From Emmonsiellopsis sp. PD_33 (lineage: Eukaryota > Ascomycota > Eurotiomycetes > Onygenales > Ajellomycetaceae): DNA of 64,000 nucleotides. Made by a program: the position numbers and the translations under genes. Position 1 is the first letter of the stretch; each line of letters starts with the position of its first letter. This document shows positions 11,390 to 23,227 of this stretch, in pieces. The stretch is taken from contig JANTQF010000200.1 in the NCBI GenBank assembly GCA_032988165.1, positions 1-64,000 on the forward strand, in the 5' to 3' direction. The notes beneath the pieces were generated by a model. That model made no database searches, was not told where the DNA came from, and saw only the letters and a list, made by a program, of their open reading frames with translations.

Positions 11390-14300
11390 CTACCTCCTCT
11401 ACTGCAGAGTCAGGGTCTTCTCCTTCAGTTTCTCCTTCTGAGACCCCTTCAAGCTCTGTGCCTTCATCTGGTTAGACTTCTATTCCATGTTGTACTTGCA
11501 ACACCTGCTGCCAGCAATATACAGTTGGTCCTTAATATACCCAGTGTTCAGTGTGTCTGGATTTAGCCAAGATAGTTGCTCCTCCAGTGTCCATCTCTGC
11601 TGGATCTGCCTCTGAGGATCTCCATTCCTGCTTGAATTGTCTTTGCCACCTTCCTAATTCCCAGTATAAGTGTTGTGATAGTTATTGAGCTACCTATAGA
11701 GCTGCAGTTACATCTGATACTCCTGCTGCAATTATATCTGACACTCCTACTACAGTTTCTACTGTGTTTGTTGCCCAGCTACTTCTTCCCTGTACTGATT
11801 ATAGCCTTGAACAGCTATCTGACCATCAGAGTAGTCACTGTGCTGTCTGTCAGATGAGGTCTAGGGTCAGGGTTGTTGTTAAGTGTGTCATGTGTGAGGT
11901 CCCTTTGTTGAATCATCATGAAAGGCACTGCCAGAGCTGTCATGGTATTTCTATTGTCTATTGCTGTAGAAGTTGTGATTTTAGCCTCTTTCCTGACAGC
12001 TAATTCAGCTATTATCTGAACTGCTGTAAGAATGAGAGGCTAGCTACTGTATTTCTATATCTTACATGTAATACCTATCTTTAGCATTTCAATGGACCTC
12101 TAGATGTTACTACTGAGATCCTTCAGTGTCCTGACTGTTCCTCTTCTGGCATTCCTCAGGTCTCTGCCTCTCTATCCAATGCCAGCTGTTAGGAGCCTCT
12201 GGAACTTAGCCATATAAATAAGGCCTATTCTGGGTGTGGTGCTTTGTTCTGGGCCTCTAAGTTGCCTAAGACAAGCCCCAGTTCAGATTTCACCAATTAT
12301 TGTAAGAATGGAGGTATTTCTTTCCCTTCCTCCTCTATGCTGGAGCCTGTTGAGGGTTCTATTATTTATAAGTTATTTTCTAGCATTCATCTATTATCCT
12401 CTTTCTTCCTGTGAAATATCCAGTCTATTAATTCTTCTTTGTCTTTCACTTCAGTTGGCTAGAAGTCCCCTCCTCATTTTTCTCAGAGTGAGCATCTATA
12501 TATCATGCAGGTCCAGGGTGGTATTTACCATATGATGGGGCCTTTGGAGCCTGGGAATTCTCCAGCTGCCTTTGCCTAGTTGTATTTTCTTGACCCTCAG
12601 GAGGCTGCTAGGAATCATGTCCATGGTTGAGACTATGAGCCTCAGTGGCATCAAGTTGTTGCCTTAATTAATGCCTATATTCATTTGAATAATCTTTTCA
12701 TTAGTATCCTCCATCAGGCAAAGAATGTTCTCAGTGCTAGGGAGGAGGGGCTTTCTTATCTATATTTGAATCCTTCCCTTAAGCTTATATCTAATAAGGC
12801 TGCAGGCTGTTACTATGATCTCCCAATCACTACTAATAAGCTTACTATGTTCCTGCCTGATATATCACATGAGTTTTCTAGCACTAACTATAGGGATGTT
12901 TGCCTCTATCTTCATCAGGCTCCTACCTCTAAGGAGCTTTCACATCATCATTCTGCCAGTGGGGAGCTCCATATTAGTGATCTAGCCCTGGATTTTATAG
13001 CTTCTCCTTCAGAGGCTGAGTCTTACCCTTATACATTTATCTATTATTAGCACACTCTGTTCTTTCCTTTGGCATATGCTCTGTTCTATCCAGCCAGTAG
13101 GTTTGATTACTCATGCTATATAACTCTACATGGTTTGACTACTGAAGGTGCATCTTTTCTATTTTTTCTTGATGATCACATGTTTTTACTGTTTACTGAC
13201 TGTCTCTCTGTTACTCAGGCACACCTCACAAGCATACAAACCTAAGTATTACTTAGTTCTATTACTATCAGCTCTATACTCACATCCATTTATTTAACCT
13301 TCCTCATTGTGGTCAATTTCTCTTCCAGCAGTAGTTATTAGATATGTAGTTGGCTATTGATAATTCCAGACTTGAATACTTCATAAATAATCAATTAAAG
13401 CTATGTGCTGATATATATGATCTTTCTCACCTTCAGATCCAGAACAACTCAGATCCTAATGATACTGGACATCATATCTTACCTGCCCACTTTGTTGGCT
13501 CTGGCCATCACCATTAGAATACCTACTAGGGGTCTATAGCCTTGATTCAACACTTTCAGAAGCCTGCTCTGTTCATTACCTTCACCATGAACCCTGAGTG
13601 GAAGGAGATTCAGGATGAGCTTATCTGTGGTGAGAATAGGGAGCCTATACAGCACTGAAATAATAGGTCTAATTTGATTGCCAGGGTCTTTAATATGAAG
13701 AATCAGGCCCTGCTTCATAAGATTAAGGGTAGTGCTTTAGGTATATATGTTACCTACATTCAGATCATTGAATATCAGAAGAGGGAACTACCTCATTCAC
13801 ATACTCTATACTGACTGAGTGACAATCTTTGGTCTATTGAGAGGATAGATGATATCATTTCTGCAGAGGTGCCTGACCCCCAAGGTCCAGGGGGGCAAGA
13901 GCTTTATGATATCATCATAAAGTAGCTCCTTCATAGGCCCTGTGGACCCCATTTTAACCCCAAGACTCCCTACTGTGAGACTAACATTAATGGCACTATT
14001 CATTGTATCAAGCAATTCCCAAAACCTTACTGTGAGGAGATAACTATCTGCTAGTCCTACTACCCATAATATCATCATTATGAGAGTAATCATCAGTTCA
14101 CCTACAACACTGAGAAGGCCAGTCCTGTTGATATCAGCAGTGAATGGGTTATCCCCTATAACTCTTATCTCACCTGGAGATATAAGGCTCATATTAACAT
14201 TGAAGCCTGTGTTGACATAGCAGCAGTGAAATATCTATATAAATATATCATCAAGGGCTCCAATCATACTACAGTTAGCTTTGACATGGGCAACAATGAG

Positions 14301-16600
14301 ATTCATGAGTACTATTTGGGACACTATGTTAGATGCACTGAAGCTACCTGGCAGGCTTTGAGTTTCAGTGTGAAGGATCACTATCCTGAGAATATGGAGC
14401 TCATTATTCATCTTCCAGGTAAGCACCACATTATCTATAACCCTGATGAGGCACAGAAGATTACACTGAAATAGCTTGATAGGTAGACCTCTCACCTGCT
14501 TGGCTTCTTTGAATATAACTGCCAGAAACCTCTAATGACTTATCTATACTATGACATGCCCTATTATTTCACCTAGGACCCTCAAAATCTACACTGAAAG
14601 CCCTGGAAGAAGCACTCAATTAGTGCTGTTATAGGCTAGATGTATTCCCTTACCTTCTTTCATAATGATATATATTATCTGTGCTGTTTGCTCACTATCT
14701 TGTGGTGCTCAAAGTCTTTTGATGAGTTGCTGACTGTTGCTGGGACCAAGCACCCTATTTTCTAGAAGGCATGCTATGTGAGAGATATTATTCAATGAGA
14801 TAATAAGTGGGAATATACATTCAAGGAGGCTGCTGAGATGGAGACAGAGGGAGTGCTTTAATGAATGTTAATATCAGCTATTATCTATGCTGACCTGCTT
14901 GATGTTAGTGATATCTAGAAGCTTTTTTCAATAGTCTTTACTGATGACCTGAAGTTTCATTTTGAATACCATGATTATAATTTACCCCTATCTGTTGGCT
15001 GGACCCTTCAAGAGTCTGCACTCAACTATGACCTTCACCTTATCTGGAATAGCCTTACCTGGGAGGGTTTAAAGCCTAATTAAATCAAGTTCTGAAGCCT
15101 TCCTGAACCCTATTACAACTAGGAGCCTACTCTTGAGGGCAACCTACTTATCTCCCAGAAGCTTAATTATAATCATTAATCCCTTACTAATAGAGCTATT
15201 AAATGAGAAGCCCAGCTGAATGAGGATCAGCAGGCTACCTACAATACTATTCTCACTGCCATGAAGTCTACCCCCTATGATGCAAGGTTCTTCCTTAATG
15301 GCCCTGACAGCACAGGCAAAACCTTTATGTATAATACACTATGTGACCACCTAAGGTCCCTAGGCAAGATAGTTCTCTATGTTGCCAGCACAGGCATTAC
15401 TGCCTAGCTTCTTCTAGGTGGTTAGACTGCCCATAAGTGTTTCTGCATCCCTATTGATATTCAGTCAACCTCAATGTGTAATATATCATGTGGGACTTAG
15501 TTGGCTGAACTTATCCAATAGACTTCACTTATCATTTGGGATGAGACCTCAATGATGCACCACTATATCTTTGATGCTGTTAACTGAACACTATGGGACC
15601 TCCAGACTGATCTATCTGGAGGCAGTAATAACTTCAGGGGAATTCCAACTGTATTTAGTGGTGATTTTCAGCAGACCTTACCTGTTATTATATGCAGCAC
15701 CTGGGATGATACTGTTAATGTGTGTATGTAATGTGCCAGGGTTTGGTTCTTCCTCTGCAAGCTGCATCTCTGCTAGAATATGTGCCTATCAACTGCTACC
15801 CCTGAGGGCAGATTTTTTGCTGATTGGCTATCCCATATGTCATATAATGTGGCTCTTCAGGGCTGTCAGCTAATCCTGCTCAAGCTACACCAGACTTCTG
15901 ACTTCAACAAATTTGTTACCCAGGTATATCTGGTGCTAGAGACTAGATTTTGTGAAAGGGGTTACTTTCAGGGCCATGCAATCCTCACTGCTACAAATGA
16001 CATGATTAGCTGCATTAATGATGATCTTCTGAATTAGCTTTCAGATGATCAGGTTGAATACCTCTCAGTTGACACTAGCAAGCAAAATGATAATCAGAAT
16101 CATGAGATAACCCAGAAGTTTATACATTCTTAGAATGCTATATCTCTTCAATCTGCTATTCTACAAATCAAATGAGATATGCCATTGATGTGTATGTGGA
16201 ATCTAGACCCACAGTATGATATTTGCAATGAATCCTGCATGATCCTTCTTGCTTATTCCTCTTGATATTTGAAGATCTAATTGGATGGTGGCTCCTTTAA
16301 TGGGGAGGTATGGCTTTTATATTAAATCAAATTGATAAGCAACCTAGAGGATTTTGCTGTCTCAATTATTTAACTGCAGTTTTCTGTACACCCAGCCTTT
16401 GTGATTATAATCAACAAATCACAGGGCCAATCACTCAGCCATGTTAGTATTGATCTTTAGGACTCAGTTTTCTCACATGGACAGCTCTACATTGCATTAT
16501 CACATATGGTCAACTGTCATCAAATCTCAATCTTTATAAGTAGTGTTAATTGCTGTCAGCTCATGGATAATATTATCTACCCTGAGGTTCTTCACTTTTG
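11390..16600 (+). pseudogene. Helitron Rep/helicase (RepHel) with N-terminal Cys-rich array
   Basis: This is the decayed Helitron transposase, which would nick, unwind and copy DNA by a rolling circle. A Ser-rich start (about 11,390-11,480) leads to a Cys-rich array of repeated C-x2-C pairs (about 11,486-12,140). The conserved N-terminal CGALFW segment is near 12,230. The Rep region has FITFTMNPEW (near 13,572), the HUH motif His-Ser-His (13,794-13,802) and the tyrosine segment KYLYKYIIKG (near 14,230). The PIF1-type helicase has Walker A GPDSTGKT (15,300-15,323), Walker B IIWDE (near 15,530), SGDFQQTLP (near 15,655) and NKSQGQSL (near 16,410). About two dozen stops, mostly TAG and TAA where Gln is expected, show that it is dead. 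Introns are possible but not resolved. Confidence 0.88.
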
Positions 16601-16689
16601 ATGTCAATATCTATATCTAGCCTCTTTTGTTTTAGCCCTGCAGAATTCATTTCTTCTTACTACCTTATCTTCATTCTTTTTTATGGCCT

Positions 16690-17958
16690 CTTTACCCTCA
16701 TCTTTGCTATGTCTTCAACTAAACCCCTGGTAGGTCTACCTCAGACCTTTATTATTATCTTCAATGGCTTTATTATTACTAACCTTAGCAGCAGCAGTCT
16801 AGTAGATAAGAACATTGAGATTAACAGCTTTATCACCCCTGCTGTCCACCATGAGATCCCAGGTCTTGAGGTTAATGGGGAGCTGCCTGTTTTACTTCAG
16901 GCATACAATCTGAACTTTTTGTCCTTCATGGATGATATATTCATTCAGTGTAATGATACTTTGATCCTCAATTAGGATGAGTTGGGCTCTGAGATACCCT
17001 ATTTGATTGTCAACATCCAGTCTTTTTGCTCTTAACTGCTCCCCAGTGCTGTTGGGTCAACTGAGTATATTACTGCCAGTATTAACTCTAATAACCTGTT
17101 TTTATCTTGCATGGGTATCTGCATTGCTTACTGCAATATGCTCACCAATTGTTCCAACAGGGTTTTTAAGGTCACTATCAAGATATACCTTAATAAGGGG
17201 CCTGATAGGTGTCCTGCCTATAGGTTCTTCTCCTTCTATTATGTCTTTCCTGGCTCTCCATATTGGAGTTATGTTCCACTTTCACAGGTTGGGAATTTAG
17301 TGAACATTGCTGATAAGACTGTTGGGTTTTTCACCAACAATAAGAAGAAGTTTCTTGCTGTTATGATACAGTAGTTTGGCTTCTTAGGTTTCCTCCCCAG
17401 TGAGAATAGTGGTCCTTTGAATGCTCCTAGTTCTAGTGCTCCTGCCCCAGGCACTCCTGTGCAGTATGTATTCTTACTTGAATTCTTTGCTATTTATTTG
17501 TTGCTGATGTTTTATCTAGAGCTATTAAGTGATGTAAGGTTGCTGCTGCTGCAACCCCTAAGACTTTAATGTAAATTAGTACCTTCTTCACTGATGACTT
17601 ACTGACCCCTTCAAAGTCTACTCTTGTACTGGAGACCAATGTCAATGATGGGAAAGATATGGAGGGAGGGAGGAATAATAACAAAGAAAAAGAGAAAGAT
17701 GATGGGGATGCTTCAACAAGTAAGCTTCCTCTATATGTGTCAGGTCAGGGCAAACTCAGGTCTCTGAAGAGGAGGAAGAGATATCACTCTCTAAGTCCAA
17801 TCCTGTCTGACACTTCATCTGACAGGGGTTCAAGCTTGGAGAGTGAGGCCTCTATTCATGCCTCCTCTAACAGTGACCTAGGAGGGTCTGACACTGAGGA
17901 TAGGTCTTCTTCTTCTGATAGTGATACTGATGAGTTTTCTATAGGGTCTTCAAAGTGA
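16690..17958 (+). pseudogene. Helitron accessory gene, possible OB-fold protein with acidic Ser-rich tail
   Basis: A second gene downstream of the helicase. One frame runs MSSTKPLVG to a beta-rich stretch ending VGFFTNNKKKFLAVMIQ (17,319-17,371). It appears to cross a 56 bp intron (17,464-17,519; GTATGT donor, TGCTGAT branch site, TAG acceptor), then enters a Ser/Asp/Glu-rich tail with an RSLKRRKR basic patch and stops at 17,958. The beta-rich segment resembles an OB fold of RPA type, a known Helitron cargo in other eukaryotes, but this rests on general pattern only. Few stops remain. Confidence 0.5.
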
Positions 17959-18209
17959 AAGATAAAGTAGATAGATAGTTCTTAGTTGCAGTTCTATTTT
18001 TAGCCTCTGACCTGATATTTTATAGGCTGTGATCTATGTCCTACAACTTCTTCTCACACAGCAGGTTAGGGGCCTTTTTTTTTGACCTTTAAGGTTATTT
18101 TTCATTCAATTCATATCTTATACAGGTGTATGCTCATAGGAATCCAGTAGATCACATGACTTTGATTGGCTGAGGGAGATCTCTTTGTAGAATGAAAAAA
18201 TGACATCCA

Positions 18210-18229
18210 CAGTGCACACAGGTGCACTG
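18210..18229 (+). other. Helitron 3' terminal hairpin
   Basis: A perfect 8 bp stem, CAGTGCAC / GTGCACTG, with a four-base loop ACAG. It ends 18 to 24 bp before the Helitron border. A hairpin just inside the 3' end is the termination signal of Helitrons; here it is somewhat farther in than the canonical 10-12 bp. The 3' non-coding region 17,959-18,209 holds nothing else recognised. Confidence 0.72.
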
Positions 18230-18253
18230 CTGAAGACAGATCTTATTATATAT

Positions 18254-18990
18254 AATAATGCTAAATAAGCTTTAATGGAAGTATCTCCTTTTTTTGCATT
18301 TATGGGATTTAATCTGGATTTACTCCAGAATGTTACAGATGACACTCCTAAGAGAGAGATAAACTCTACTATCAATTAAAAACCTTGAGAAGTTCTAGAT
18401 GTTATAAAGAGACTTAACATATTAATAGAAATCTATAAGAGGTTGATGACTAGCTTATAATATACTACTAAGAAGTAAGTAATATATTATAATTAAAAAC
18501 ATAAGCTAATATCATTTAATATTGAAGATGAAGTCCTTTTATCAGCAAAGAACATTAAAATGATTAGATCTTATAAAAAGCTAGATAATTGTTGATTTAG
18601 TTCATTTCTAATTATTAAAATTATTAGCAGATAGACTTATTAAGTTCAATTATCTCATTCTTTTGATTAAATACACCCCATTTTTCATGTGTCTCTCTTA
18701 GAACCTTACTAATAATGAGCAGGATCAGAACCACCTTGCCTTAATAGCATTGAAATTAAAGGAGATTTGAAATATATAGTGGAGGATATTTTGGATAAAC
18801 AACTGAGATGAAATGATAAATCAAAGTATTTAATTAAATAGAAAGAATATCTCACTTTGGAGAATACATAGGAATCATTGGATAATTTGAAAAATTTGAA
18901 GGATCTTGTTGCAGCCTGGGAGGCTGCTAATTAGAATTAAGATATGGGAGTTCCTTATGATTAAAAGTCAAATAGAAAGAGAAAATGCTA
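18254..18990 (+). pseudogene. Gypsy-2 A integrase C-terminus and chromodomain
   Basis: The host frame resumes after the Helitron, aligned with B (30,715 onward) and C (46,965 onward). The chromodomain remnant is at about 18,755-18,900 (DLKYIVEDILDKQ, then YLIK and EYLTLENT). It is preceded by the integrase C-terminal segment that contains PPFFM-like residues (about 18,670). Several TAG and TGA codons break it. Confidence 0.75.
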
Positions 18991-19189
18991 GCTCCCTACT
19001 CTTTTCTTCTACTAGGTTTTTAAGTAGGTAGATAGGTTTCTATAGTCTAAGGATAGATAATACTCTTCTTCTAGTTTTCTCAAAGGGTTTAGAAGTTTAA
19101 TGAGGTTGTCAACTTATATCAGAAAAGAAATTAGAAAGAGTATTTTATACCCAAAAGAGCTAGATAAATAATTTAATATTCTTTAGCCT

Positions 19190-20680
19190 GAAGGCACTGC
19201 AGGAGAAAAAAGAAAAACAAAAGAAAAAAATAAACACTCCCTCTATATAGATACTACAGACACCCTAGAATAATCTACTTCTAGCTATAATCTTATATTT
19301 TTCAATTAATAGGGTATATCTCTTTCTTCTCCATCCTCATCTATTTTACTATTAATCTATATATTAATATCATTTAAAAGGATTTTACACTTACTAACTG
19401 CTTCAGCAGCCTCTTCATCTTCTAAAGCTTCTTTTTCTACTCCTCTAACTTCTTCATGATCTGGTGTAGCAGGGCAGCACACTCTGAACCTGTTAAGATA
19501 GATATAGAGGTAGCTTGCTCTTCAGTAGGTACCCCCTTTTTAATGTAGATTTCTATATTAGAGGTGAATTAATAATAGAAGACCTTAAGATACTTTTAAA
19601 TATTATACTTTATGTAGCTGAAATCTATCAGCTCCTATATCTTTCACAGCTTTCCATGAAATTTTACTAGTACCTATAATTTTATTAGGAATCATGTTGC
19701 AACTAAATAGGCAGGAGATAATACTTATAGAGTAATAGCATACATTATTTTTACAGCAGTACTTACAGTTATTATACTGTAACCACTTCACACACATTAC
19801 TTCCAGGCCATTATGGAAAAGCTTCACACAGTGCAGGTAAGAGGCTCAATCTATATAGTATTTCTCAATTTTCTCTGCTGAGGCATCAGCTTCTGACTTC
19901 TTAGAGAGGTCAGATTTAGAATTGGAGGACTCAGAAGACTTCAAAGAGAAATTTAGCTTATATTAATTAATCTTTTCATTCTTATCTTCATCTTCATCCT
20001 CCTCCTCTTTCTCATTCTCTAACTCTAAAGAGACTTTTACCTCTACTAATCATTTGAGATAACTCTTCATATAGAGAGCTCCATCCTTGTAATCTTCTAA
20101 CAGAGAAGAACATAGAGAGTTACTAATAGAATCATCAGTGCTGAGCCTAGGTAACAGATTGTCACTCAGCTATATAAATTAATTAGCCACTTATTATCTC
20201 TAAATTATAACTGTAACACTTACATTAAAGTCATTAGATTCTAGGACTTTCTAGATATCTTTCTTAAGATCTTTTTTCTTCTTCTTAACATTTTCTCTCT
20301 AGTAGCATTAGAGCTGCTTTAGTAACCCTATAGCATGTACAAGCTCTGAATTGGATTTAGAGGCCCTATTTGTAGAGATAGTAATAAATAGAGGCACTAT
20401 TTTATATTAGATTCTATCTCTCTCTTCTGGTATTATAACAGACTTACTGGTGGTAATAGGCAAGAGGGGCCAGCAGAGTCTCTTAAACTTGTATTTAATA
20501 TTGAAGGTGTGAATGAATGTGGATATAGCTATTTTAATCTATTTCCTCTATTAGTTTTTACTCTGTTCTTTACAGTGTGTTTTTCTCTTGTTTTCACACT
20601 CATTCTGATAGTTTTGAGATGGATTTTGGACTTATCAGAGCATGTTGTAGAATGATTGCTGAGAGGAAGTTTTTTTTATA
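19190..20680 (-). pseudogene. Gypsy-2 A antisense ORF, acidic and Cys-rich
   Basis: Downstream of pol and on the opposite strand is a coding-like frame present in all three Gypsy-2 copies. Read on the minus strand it has an acidic run (ELENEKEEEDEDEDKNEK, about 20,040-19,990), then a Ser/Lys-rich stretch. After that comes a Cys-rich block (about 19,830-19,690) with pairs such as NCKYCCKNNVC that could bind zinc. The best open segment is 19,827-19,603. Antisense accessory genes 3' of pol occur in some Gypsy elements, but I do not recognise this protein. In B it lies at 31,650-32,552 and 44,005-44,260, in C at about 48,450-49,600. Confidence 0.5.
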
Positions 20681-20840
20681 TGCAAAAAACATTTATTTAT
20701 ATCTCTCTGCCTTACCTACCCCTTATTATTATAATAACCCCACATGAATTTAATGTTCACCTTGCAACACTCTAATCTCCCTGTTGCCCCCCTATTTCTC
20801 ACATGACCAGGATTTAGGGACTAAACCCTTTTAGAAGGAG

Positions 20841-21305
20841 GTAATTATTATATTCTTGTACTAATAATATATTATTCTGCTATCTGAACATCCTGCAACC
20901 ACTACATTGAACTTTATCATATATATCATCATATATCTCATTATAGAGCTCTACCCAGGCCTAGCTAGAGCATAGCATCATAGATAGATTCAGCAGCTCC
21001 AGAGAGCTCCATATAGATAGCTACTGATCTTTCAGACTTGCTGGAGGGCAGCAATTTATTTATCAATCTATCTAATATTTGAAAATCCTCTCATCTATTC
21101 ACCTATGTATTTCCCCCTTTATGATATTAAGATATCTACCTCCTCTAGTCTAGCAAAGCTCTCATTGAAGAACTCTATCTCTCTGAGCTCTAGATAGCCT
21201 AATCTACTTATTAGCTTCTCATCCCTTTCAAGCATCAACTGATAAGGCACTGTCTCTATTTCTATATCAGTAGTGCTGTCACTTAGATATCAGAGTGTGC
21301 TTACA
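20841..21305 (+). repeat. Gypsy-2 LTR-like segment between copies A and B
   Basis: This follows a short purine tract (AGAAGGAG, ends 20,840) and resembles the segments at 44,786-45,158 and 50,102-50,482, for instance in a shared AGCAATTTATTT..AATCTATCTA motif (21,050-21,075). All three end in TTACA or TTATA. It is probably the 3' LTR of A and may also serve as the 5' LTR of B. The exact start is not fixed, because no TG start is clear. Confidence 0.5.
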
Positions 21306-22979
21306 ATTATTATAAAGAGACAATATTTAACTAGAATGAATTTAAAGAGTTTCTTATGAATTAACTTGAGGATTATTGCAATTACAGCTATCTTACTGCT
21401 TCTTAATTTCATAATTTAGTTCAATAAGAGAATCAATCAGTTCATACTTTTAAAGCTTCTTTTAATAAATATTAGAATGAGCTTGAATATCACCTTCATA
21501 CCTTATAAATACAGCTTTTTTATGCTAAGCTGCATTCCTTAATTTAAAATACTATTAATAATTATCAGACTATTCTAATAGATTGAATGGAGCTAATTAA
21601 TCTAGCATCTTATCTCTAATCTTAATTAAAGAAACTCTGATAACCTTCTCAGCAAAATTAATCTACTAATATAGGTGCTGATTTTTATAACATCAGGTAT
21701 CCTATAGTTACCAGTATCAATAAAAAGGATATAAAATGTAGGTAAGATGAATTCATTTCAAAGCTATCTCTTAAGCCTACTAATAATATTTCTCAAAAAG
21801 AGTGGAAGAACAGAGAGGATAAGAATCTTTATTTTAATTACAGTAAATCTGATCATTATGTAAAGAATTGCTGATCTAAAAAAGGAAGAAAAAAGGATAG
21901 TAAGAATATTCTAAAAATCTCTGTAATTTAAATAGAGAATGCTTTAAATTAGTAATAACTATATTTAAATCTTTAGCTTTATTTCACCATGCTTATTAAT
22001 ACTTCCTCTGATGTAATTATAACTCATTGCCTATTTAATTCTGAATTGCAGGTGAATTGCATAGCTGCAAAGTATCTCATTAAGTATGAATGAAAAGTTC
22101 TAGAAATTTCAGGCATGGCTTGATTTCCTATGGATGATTTTTATTTCTAATTTGATTTGAAGATGATTTTAATAAAGCTACTGATTCAGAAGGCCATTCA
22201 AATGAAGAAGATTTATCCTATCAAGTTATAATAATATTAAATAAGGATATTATTTTAGGAATGCTGTGAATGTTAATGAATAACCTACTAATTAATTAGG
22301 TTGCTTGAATATAGTACTATTGCCTCACTAATAATCAAATAACTATTAAAAGTTTCAAGAAGTTTATAAAAATGATTTAAAATGCACCCTGTGTTTATTA
22401 TATTACTAGTAATGAAATTAATATAGATCCTCCAGGTTAGACCTTAATTATACTGTGTATAGAAGCATTGAAATCCTCATTGAATCTATATATATAAAAT
22501 GTATTTAAAAAGTTTTCTGCTGTCTTTTCAGAAGAAGGTACATCAAAATTGGCTGATGTGGGAAAAGTAGTGCATGAAATCAATTTAATTAATAGTGCTT
22601 CACTACTCTATGGCCCTTTATATAATTTATCTGTAAAAGAACTGAATACATTATGAAAATTCTTGAAAGAAATGTAGTTTTAAAATTAGATTTGACCTTC
22701 ATAAAGCTCAGCTAGAGCTCTAATTCTATTTGTACTTAAAAAGGATAGTAGTCTTCAACTTTGTGTAGACTACTAGAGTTTAAATTGGGTAACTATTAAG
22801 AACTGTACTCTACTACCACTTATTGAAGAGATGATGGACTGGCTGAGTAAGATGAAATACTTTTCTAAGCTAGATCTTAGAGATGCATACTATTATATTT
22901 ATATTAAGAAAGATGATGAATGAAAAATAGCTTTCTAAATAAAATATAAGCATTTTAAATTTTATATAATACTTATGAG
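21306..22979 (+). pseudogene. Gypsy-2 B gag, protease and start of reverse transcriptase
   Basis: This is the 5' coding part of copy B. The zinc-knuckle region, seen as NLYFNYSKSDHYVKNC at about 21,827-21,874, has Cys changed to Tyr or Phe. A protease remnant lies near 22,020-22,100 and reverse transcriptase from about 22,690 (ALILFVLKKDSS, then PLIEEMMDWLSKMKYFSKLDL). The frame is cut at 22,979 within the MPFGL-type motif by the hAT transposon and resumes at 28,590. It is among the most AT-rich copies, with stops every 10-30 codons. Confidence 0.75.
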
Positions 22980-23184
22980 TAGACTAGCCATTTGTTACCA
23001 AACCAAACTAAAACTAAATTTAACCTTAGACATTTTACCTGGAATGATAATCCTTTTTACTATATTATTACTTTAATATAGGTACTATATTACATTTATA
23101 TTTTACTTGATTAGTCCCAAATTATATTATAGAATAATATTATAGTCCCAAATCATATTTAGTATTAAAAATATAAGTCCTAGT

Positions 23185-23227
23185 CTCATTTGGTCCCAAT
23201 TATCTCTATTAGGACCAAATGGGACTA
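23185..23227. repeat. hAT subterminal inverted motif, left end
   Basis: Two oppositely oriented copies of CATTTGGTCCC / GGACCAAATG in 43 bp. The same motif occurs near the right end at 28,304-28,319 (AATGGGACCAAATGAG). hAT transposases often bind such subterminal repeats. The rest of 23,228-24,480 is AT-rich with no supported gene; AT-rich simple runs and a G-rich patch at 24,020-24,110 are all that stands out. Confidence 0.6.

Larger units (their letters stand above)
10313..18247 (+). mobile_element. Helitron inserted in Gypsy-2 A integrase
   Basis: This is a rolling-circle transposon of about 7.9 kb with a decayed Rep/helicase gene, a second gene, and a perfect stem-loop near its 3' end. 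Compared with Gypsy-2 B (30,700) and C (46,960), the host integrase reads ATTCATATAT, then the insert, then ATATATAATAATGCT. The junction is therefore ambiguous within ATATAT (10,307-10,312 and 18,248-18,253). Canonical 5' TC and 3' CTRR ends are not visible, so it may belong to a non-canonical Helitron group or its ends may be mutated. It is less degraded than the surrounding retrotransposons. Confidence 0.85.

Noticed and set aside
20841..21305. Precise Gypsy-2 LTR ends
   Set aside because: Only the 3' end in TTACA is consistent. No TG start or matching pair of ends could be fixed by eye, so the segments are called LTR-like.
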